Position numbers and translations under genes: made by a program
Source of the DNA: Oscillospiraceae bacterium
GTDB taxonomy: Bacteria; Bacillota; Clostridia; Oscillospirales; Ruminococcaceae
Reading direction: 5' to 3'
Length of the DNA: 64,000 nucleotides
Assembly (NCBI GenBank): GCA_902779915.1
Contig: CACZDM010000004.1
Location: forward strand, 88,863-152,862
In this document: positions 59,614 to 64,000 of the stretch, one piece after another
Numbering within the stretch: the stretch's first letter is position 1
How the letters are laid out: the number at the start of each line of letters is the position of its first letter
Notes under the pieces: generated by a model
What the model was told of the DNA's origin: nothing
The model's input: the letters and a program-made list of their open reading frames with translations, nothing else
The model's database searches: none

Positions 59614-60204
59614 AATAAAGACACCTCTTTTTTAAGCAAGCACTAAAGTCTTGCGTCTTTCAACCTGCCCATTTAACACATTTTCATTCGACTTGTTCAA
59701 ATTTTAATGTTTTTATTAGTTTTGAGCACTGACTCAGAAAAAATTCCAAGAAATAAATGGAACCCCTCGCGAACAGGCCACCTTGAACCTATAAAATTAT
59801 TATTAATTGACGTTGATTTTTTGAAGAATTCAACTTTTCTTTTTGTTATGTATAAAAAATTATATTATTAAAAATAAATTAAACAACCAACAACCATTTT
59901 CAAATTTAAAACTATATTTTGTGAATGGTTTTAAAATTCATCCCCCCTTGATATATATTATACACTTATTGGATATAAAATCAAGTCTTTTTTATAATTA
60001 TTATTCAAAAAATTCATATATTTTTAAAGAAATTGTTAAAAAGAGGCGAGATAATCGTGATTATTATTGAATTTGTCTTTTTATTGTAAAAATACACAAA
60101 TATTTAGAAAAAATTTTGGTTATTTTGACAAATTTTTATTTAGATCCTTTTAAACCAAAAAAATTATATTTCATAATATATTTTTAGCTGTTTTGTTTAA
60201 ATAA
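59614..60204. other. long leader/intergenic region between the repeat-protein genes and pcrA
   Basis: No gene was recognised. On the minus strand a promoter (59957-59984) is followed by GGGGGG-ATG and a 9-codon frame. Farther down is a small hairpin (TTCCA/TGGAA) with a T-run at about 59746-59768, which could act as an attenuator before the 238-aa gene. The rest is AT-rich without structure that I can support. Confidence 0.35.
59957..59984 (-). promoter_or_regulatory. possible promoter of the 238-aa/504-aa gene pair
   Basis: On the minus strand TTGATT (59979-59984), 16-nt spacer, TATAAT (59957-59962). It would give a leader of about 340 nt before the gene at 59613. A weaker candidate (TTGAAC/TTAAAT, 18-nt spacing) lies closer, near 59670-59700. 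Confidence 0.45.
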
Positions 60205-60226
60205 ATTGAAACAAATATAACCCAAT
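60205..60226 (+). repeat. single copy of the dispersed TIR/dyad motif upstream of pcrA
   Basis: ATTGAAACAAATATAACCCAAT, one substitution region away from the ends of elements A and B. It lies about 105 nt before the probable -10 box of pcrA (TATAAT near 60332). Confidence 0.55.
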
Positions 60227-60374
60227 CAAACCACTCTCCGATTCGTTGATTCTTAACATCAATAATTTTGGTCCACAATTTTCAACTCAATTTTACAAAA
60301 TATTGACTTTCATTTCATCAAAATTTGTGATATAATGACTGTTGTAAATTTAGAATTTTAAGAGGGATGGATTT

Positions 60375-62732
60375 ATGAAAAATAATAATGAGATATACTT
60401 AAAATATAAAAGGAAAATTTTAGAAAATGAATTTTTGAAAATGAATCCCATGCAAAGGCAAGCAATATTTACGGTCAACGGCCCTTTGCTGATTCTTGCG
60501 GGAGCTGGATCTGGAAAAACAACTGTTATCGTCAACAGAATAGCCTATATCTTAAAATATGGAAATTCATATTTTGATGAAAACATCGACGAAAATTTCA
60601 AAGACCCAAAAACGCTTAAAATCCTGGAAAATTTGGCAAAAAGCGGAAAAAAACTCGATGAATCAGAAATCAACCCAAACATTTTCAAAAGCAATCCGCC
60701 AAAACCTTGGGAAATCCTCGCGATAACATTCACAAATAAAGCCGCAAACGAGCTTTCCGAGCGCCTTGAGCAACTTTTGGGCGACCAAGCAAACAACATC
60801 CACGCCGGAACGTTCCACTCACAATGTATACAAATTCTCTTCAGACACATCGAAAAACTGGGATATCAAAATAATTTCACAATATATGACACAGACGACA
60901 GCAAAAGAATCATTAAAGACATAATATCTAAAATGAATCTCAGCGATAAAATATATCCAGCTAAATCGGTTTTATCTGAAATTGGCCGCGCAAAAGACAG
61001 ATTTTTAACGCCCAAGCAGTATGAAGCCGAAGCGGAGAATAATATGCGAAAAAGAGAAATTGCAAAAATATATAAAATATATCAATCCGAACTAAAAAAT
61101 GCAAATGCGTTGGACTTTGACGACATTTTGTTCTTAACTGTTGAGCTTTTTGAAAAAAATCCCGACATACTTGAAAAATATCAAAACAAATTCAAATATA
61201 TTCTGGTTGACGAATATCAAGACACAAATCACGTCCAGTATAGGCTGATCAAGCTGCTCTCCGGAAAAAGCCAAAATTTATGTGTTGTTGGCGATGACGA
61301 CCAAAGTATTTATAAATTTAGGGGAGCAACAATAGAAAATATATTAAATTTTGAAAAACAAATGGAAAATGTTAAAATAATCAGGCTTGAGGAAAATTAT
61401 AGATCAACCCAAAACATATTATCAGCAGCAAATTCGGTTATTTCCAACAATTCGGCTCGAAAAGGAAAAAATTTATGGACAAGCCGAGGCGACGGCGAAA
61501 AACTCAGCCAGATCCACGTTTCAAATGAAAATGAAGAAGCTGAATTTGTCTGCAAAACAATAAACGAAAATGTTGCAAATGGAGCATCATATAAAGACCA
61601 CGTCATCCTATATCGAATGAACGCTCAGTCGGCAAACATGGAAAAATTCCTGGTTCGAAACTCAATTCCATATCAAATCATCGGATCAACCAAATTCTAT
61701 GACCGCAAAGAAATCAAAGATATCCTTGCATATTTAACAATTTTAAACAATAAGGAAGATAATTTGCGGCTCAAAAGAATAATCAATGAGCCTAAACGCG
61801 GAATTGGAACCGGAACCGTTTCAAAGTTGCAAACCATTGCAGATTCAATGAACACATCCATCTACAACGTCATAGCTCAAGCTGAAACTTTTTCAACCCT
61901 GGCGGGAAAGTCCAGTCAATTAAAAAATTTTAAACACCTAGTTGATGGTTTAACAGAAAGCGCAAAAAACATGTCTTTACCGGAATTGTTTGAAGAAATC
62001 ATTAAAAAGACAGGTTATATGGAAAATTTAATCGCTCAGGGCGAACCTGCAAAAACTCGAATTGAAAACCTCGAAGAATTTAAAACCAATCTCATACAAT
62101 ACGAAAATGAAGCCCAAAACCCAACCCTTGCTGGATTTATTAATGAAATATCATTATATACAGACATTGACGATTTTAATTCAGACAATGATAAAATTTC
62201 GTTGATGACGTTTCATTCTGCAAAGGGCTTGGAATTTCCAACTGTCTTCATGATTGGAATGGAGGAAGGAATTTTCCCGGGAAATCAGGCAAAAAACAGC
62301 GACCAGGATATGGAAGAAGAAAGGCGCTTAGCGTATGTTGGGATAACGCGCGCTAAAGATCGGCTATATCTCATATCTGCGGCTCAAAGGATGATCTTCG
62401 GAGCCACGCAATATGCAAAACCGTCAAGATTTTTAGAAGAGATCCCGGATGAATATAAGCAAACCAAAAACAGAATGGTTTGGAAAAATTTCTCAGAAAA
62501 ACAGCCTAAAAGCAAACATAAATTAACAATCAATCCAAAATCCAAAACCCAAAAATCAACAACAATTTCCATCAATTTTGCTGAGAAGGATCAGGTCATC
62601 CACGCCGTCTTTGGAAAAGGAATCGTCATCTCAATCGCGCCCATGGGAAATGATCATTTGGTTGAGGTTGATTTTGAAAAAAGAGGAAGAAAAAAAATAA
62701 TGGCAAATTATGCAAAGCTGCAAAAAGTTTAA
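60375..62732 (+). CDS. pcrA: ATP-dependent DNA helicase PcrA/UvrD
   Basis: 785 aa SF1A helicase. MNPMQRQAIFTVNGPLLILAGAGSGKTTV (Q motif and Walker A) lies at about residues 21-49. ITFTNKAANEL, VDEYQDTNHVQY (Walker B), GDDDQSIYKFRGA, LEENYRSTQNIL, MTFHSAKGLEFP and YVGITRAKDRLYL follow in order. The C-terminal Tudor-like domain ends HAVFGKGIVISI...VEVDFEKRGRKKIMANYAKL. A segment of about 35 residues within domain 1A (about 60-100) is longer than usual. It acts in repair and in clearing the transcription machinery. AAGAGGGATGG precedes the ATG. Confidence 0.95.
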   Translation: MKNNNEIYLKYKRKILENEFLKMNPMQRQAIFTVNGPLLILAGAGSGKTTVIVNRIAYILKYGNSYFDENIDENFKDPKTLKILENLAKSGKKLDESEINPNIFKSNPPKPWEILAITFTNKAANELSERLEQLLGDQANNIHAGTFHSQCIQILFRHIEKLGYQNNFTIYDTDDSKRIIKDIISKMNLSDKIYPAKSVLSEIGRAKDRFLTPKQYEAEAENNMRKREIAKIYKIYQSELKNANALDFDDILFLTVELFEKNPDILEKYQNKFKYILVDEYQDTNHVQYRLIKLLSGKSQNLCVVGDDDQSIYKFRGATIENILNFEKQMENVKIIRLEENYRSTQNILSAANSVISNNSARKGKNLWTSRGDGEKLSQIHVSNENEEAEFVCKTINENVANGASYKDHVILYRMNAQSANMEKFLVRNSIPYQIIGSTKFYDRKEIKDILAYLTILNNKEDNLRLKRIINEPKRGIGTGTVSKLQTIADSMNTSIYNVIAQAETFSTLAGKSSQLKNFKHLVDGLTESAKNMSLPELFEEIIKKTGYMENLIAQGEPAKTRIENLEEFKTNLIQYENEAQNPTLAGFINEISLYTDIDDFNSDNDKISLMTFHSAKGLEFPTVFMIGMEEGIFPGNQAKNSDQDMEEERRLAYVGITRAKDRLYLISAAQRMIFGATQYAKPSRFLEEIPDEYKQTKNRMVWKNFSEKQPKSKHKLTINPKSKTQKSTTISINFAEKDQVIHAVFGKGIVISIAPMGNDHLVEVDFEKRGRKKIMANYAKLQKV

Positions 62733-62777
62733 TAAAATTTTATATATTTATTGATATGGTCATAAAAAGAAGACAGT

Positions 62778-62811
62778 AAAAAGACCGGTATAGCTAATAC
62801 CGATCTTTTTT
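62778..62811. terminator. bidirectional Rho-independent terminator between pcrA and the coiled-coil gene
   Basis: AAAAAGACCGGTAT and ATACCGATCTTTTT form a stem with one mismatch and a 5-nt loop, with A and T runs on both sides. It can end both convergent transcripts. Confidence 0.85.
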
Positions 62812-62823
62812 CATTTGCGACTG

Positions 62824-63600
62824 CTATTTTTTGTTTTTATTGTTGCTATTTGAATTTTTCAAATCATTAACAGCGTTTTGGACAATTGTTTGGATGGTTT
62901 CTTGAACAGCATCATATCTAGCAACATCTTCTCCCATAGTTGAAATAGGTTGGTTTAACTCATCGAATATACGTTCAATATCTTGACTCTTCAATAATTG
63001 GTTGCGAATTTCTAGTGCTTCTTCATAGTCAATTATTCCCTCCTGAATTTGTCGATCCAATTCACCATATAAAGCATAATGTACCTCCAGGTGGGCCTTA
63101 CGCTCAGAGTCAGAAACCCTCTGGTGTTGCGCTTTACTAAAAATTCCCGTTTCTTCACGATCCCTATTCTTCATTTCTGCATATCTTTTTGCTGAATTAC
63201 TATTTATGTTGTTTTTAGTGACCGCTTTTTTCTCGCTTGTCGTTCTTTTATCATGAGGGTTATTAATCTTATTCTCATTCTTCTTGCTATCTTTTTTCTT
63301 TTGATTCTTCCCATTATTATTTTTCATCTTACTATCAATCTTAATTGCTTGATTTTTTTCAATCTTAAAATTATCATTTTTAGCTTTAAGCTGCTTATTC
63401 AATTCTTCATTTTGCTTATTAGATTCATCCAACTGCTTATTCAATCCAGCATTTTTCTTTCCAGATTCCTCCAACTGCTCTTTCAATTTATCATTTTCAG
63501 CTCTAAATTTATTCAATTCAGCATTGCCTGAGCCAGCAATATTGATTCCTTTATTCTGTTGAATCTGCAATTTCTTATCTTTAGATTTCCAACTGTGCAT
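62824..63600 (-). CDS. coiled-coil protein, C-terminal part of a frame-disrupted gene
   Basis: 258 codons in this frame. Residues 10-85 are a Lys/Glu/Asn-rich coiled coil with NKQLDESNKQNEELNKQLKAKN-type heptads. The middle part is Lys/Asn-rich. The C-terminal 110 residues are less repetitive (HLEVHYALYGELDRQIQEGIIDYEEALEIR, then ERIFDELNQPISTMGEDVARYDAVQ) and may be a folded helical domain. The Met at 63600 is probably not a real start: the preceding sequence continues in another frame (63581-64000), and removing one A near 63583-63590 would join them. The function is unknown. Confidence 0.55.
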   Translation of the reverse strand: MHSWKSKDKKLQIQQNKGINIAGSGNAELNKFRAENDKLKEQLEESGKKNAGLNKQLDESNKQNEELNKQLKAKNDNFKIEKNQAIKIDSKMKNNNGKNQKKKDSKKNENKINNPHDKRTTSEKKAVTKNNINSNSAKRYAEMKNRDREETGIFSKAQHQRVSDSERKAHLEVHYALYGELDRQIQEGIIDYEEALEIRNQLLKSQDIERIFDELNQPISTMGEDVARYDAVQETIQTIVQNAVNDLKNSNSNNKNKK

Positions 63601-64000
63601 TCAATTTATCAATCTTATTCTTCAATTCATCATTGCCCGAGCCAGCAATATTGATTCCTTTATTCTGTTGAATCTGCAAATTATTATTTTTATCATTTAA
63701 ATAATCATCTTTTTTGACTTCAATAGATATTTCCTTTGATGGCTCCAATTTTTCGAAATTATCGATGTGTTTTTTCAACTGCTCATTATCATCATTAGCC
63801 TTCTTCAACTGTCCGTTCAGTTCATTAAGCTTTTTCTCATTTTCATTCTTAACCACATTCAGTTCATTAATCTGGTTCTGCAACTGCCCTTTCTCATTCT
63901 CCCAATCCTTCTGCAACTCAGAAGCTGCATTAACAACAACACCCATATTCTCTAATTCATCATTTTTAGCTTTAAGCTGCTTATTCAAATCTTCATTTTT
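63581..64000 (-). CDS. coiled-coil protein, upstream part, open at the window edge and frameshifted at its end
   Basis: The frame is open to the last base of the window, so the start is outside. It encodes heptad-rich sequence (DWENEKGQLQNQINELN, NELNGQLKKANDDNEQLKK) and the block LQIQQNKGINIAGSGN. The same block recurs just after the frame break in the downstream part, so one gene was evidently split. The frame ends at NAQLEI-stop (63581). With one A fewer it would read LESKDKKLQIQQNKG and continue. The break may be a mutation or a sequencing error. Confidence 0.55.
   Translation of the reverse strand, partial: KNEDLNKQLKAKNDELENMGVVVNAASELQKDWENEKGQLQNQINELNVVKNENEKKLNELNGQLKKANDDNEQLKKHIDNFEKLEPSKEISIEVKKDDYLNDKNNNLQIQQNKGINIAGSGNDELKNKIDKLNAQLEI

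Overview
The window is a piece of an AT-rich chromosome from a low-GC Gram-positive bacterium, most likely a member of the Clostridia close to Oscillospirales/Ruminococcaceae. Supporting signs are the order hprK-murB-rapZ-whiA-dnaE-pfkA, DNA polymerase PolC beside DnaE, a type III glutamine synthetase, the SCIFF peptide with its radical SAM maturase, IreB, ThyX and a SpoIIM-like protein. Promoters are of the plain sigma-A type (TTGACA-17-TATAAT). No rRNA, CRISPR array, prophage or intact transposase was found.

Layout. 1-222 (minus): a structured RNA with a near-perfect promoter. 509-4155: a GT4 glycosyltransferase convergent with a YfhO membrane protein. 4349-13810: hprK, murB, rapZ, whiA, dnaE (C-terminus out of frame after an A8 tract), a Tim44-like protein and pfkA. 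14995-27882: pyrH-frr-uppS-cdsA-dxr-rseP-ispG-polC-DUF-recQ (nucleotide, translation, envelope-lipid and isoprenoid genes). 28039-29012: a ricin-type lectin and dut. 29033-35382 (minus): an eight-gene operon TSCPD-thyX-tmk-DJ-1-FAU-mltG-U32-xer. 35532-38674 (minus): SCIFF-maturase-proC-spoIIM. 38784-41163 (minus): ireB-glnN. 41922-49069 (minus): trmK-nif3-rqcH-valS-folC. 49381-54066: cca, tadA, tatD, metG and tRNA-Pro(GGG).

54194-59613 (minus) is the unusual part. Three paralogous genes share a Nif11/double-glycine leader-like N-terminus of about 80 residues, followed directly by a hydrophobic, signal-peptide-like segment. Two of them continue into repeats of polyproline plus a short WH2/thymosin-beta-like helix. 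Both end in short helical and acidic tails that recall the V-C-A region of WASP-type actin nucleation-promoting factors. One also carries a Tyr/Gly/Gln-rich repeat and two HIY(D/N)SL motifs that look like tyrosine-phosphorylation adaptor sites. My inference is that these are secreted or surface proteins acting on a eukaryotic host cytoskeleton. That would fit a host-associated, possibly intracellular clostridium, but the similarity is motif-level only and untested.

60375-62732 is pcrA. The window ends in a frame-disrupted coiled-coil gene (62824-64000).

Signs of genome erosion are the dnaE frameshift, the broken coiled-coil gene, long gene-free stretches (13811-14994, 41190-41921) and a dispersed family of decayed elements with a TTTGGGTTATATTTGTCCCA-type terminal inverted repeat (14285-14853, 41363-41805, with single ends at 12681, 27888 and 60205).
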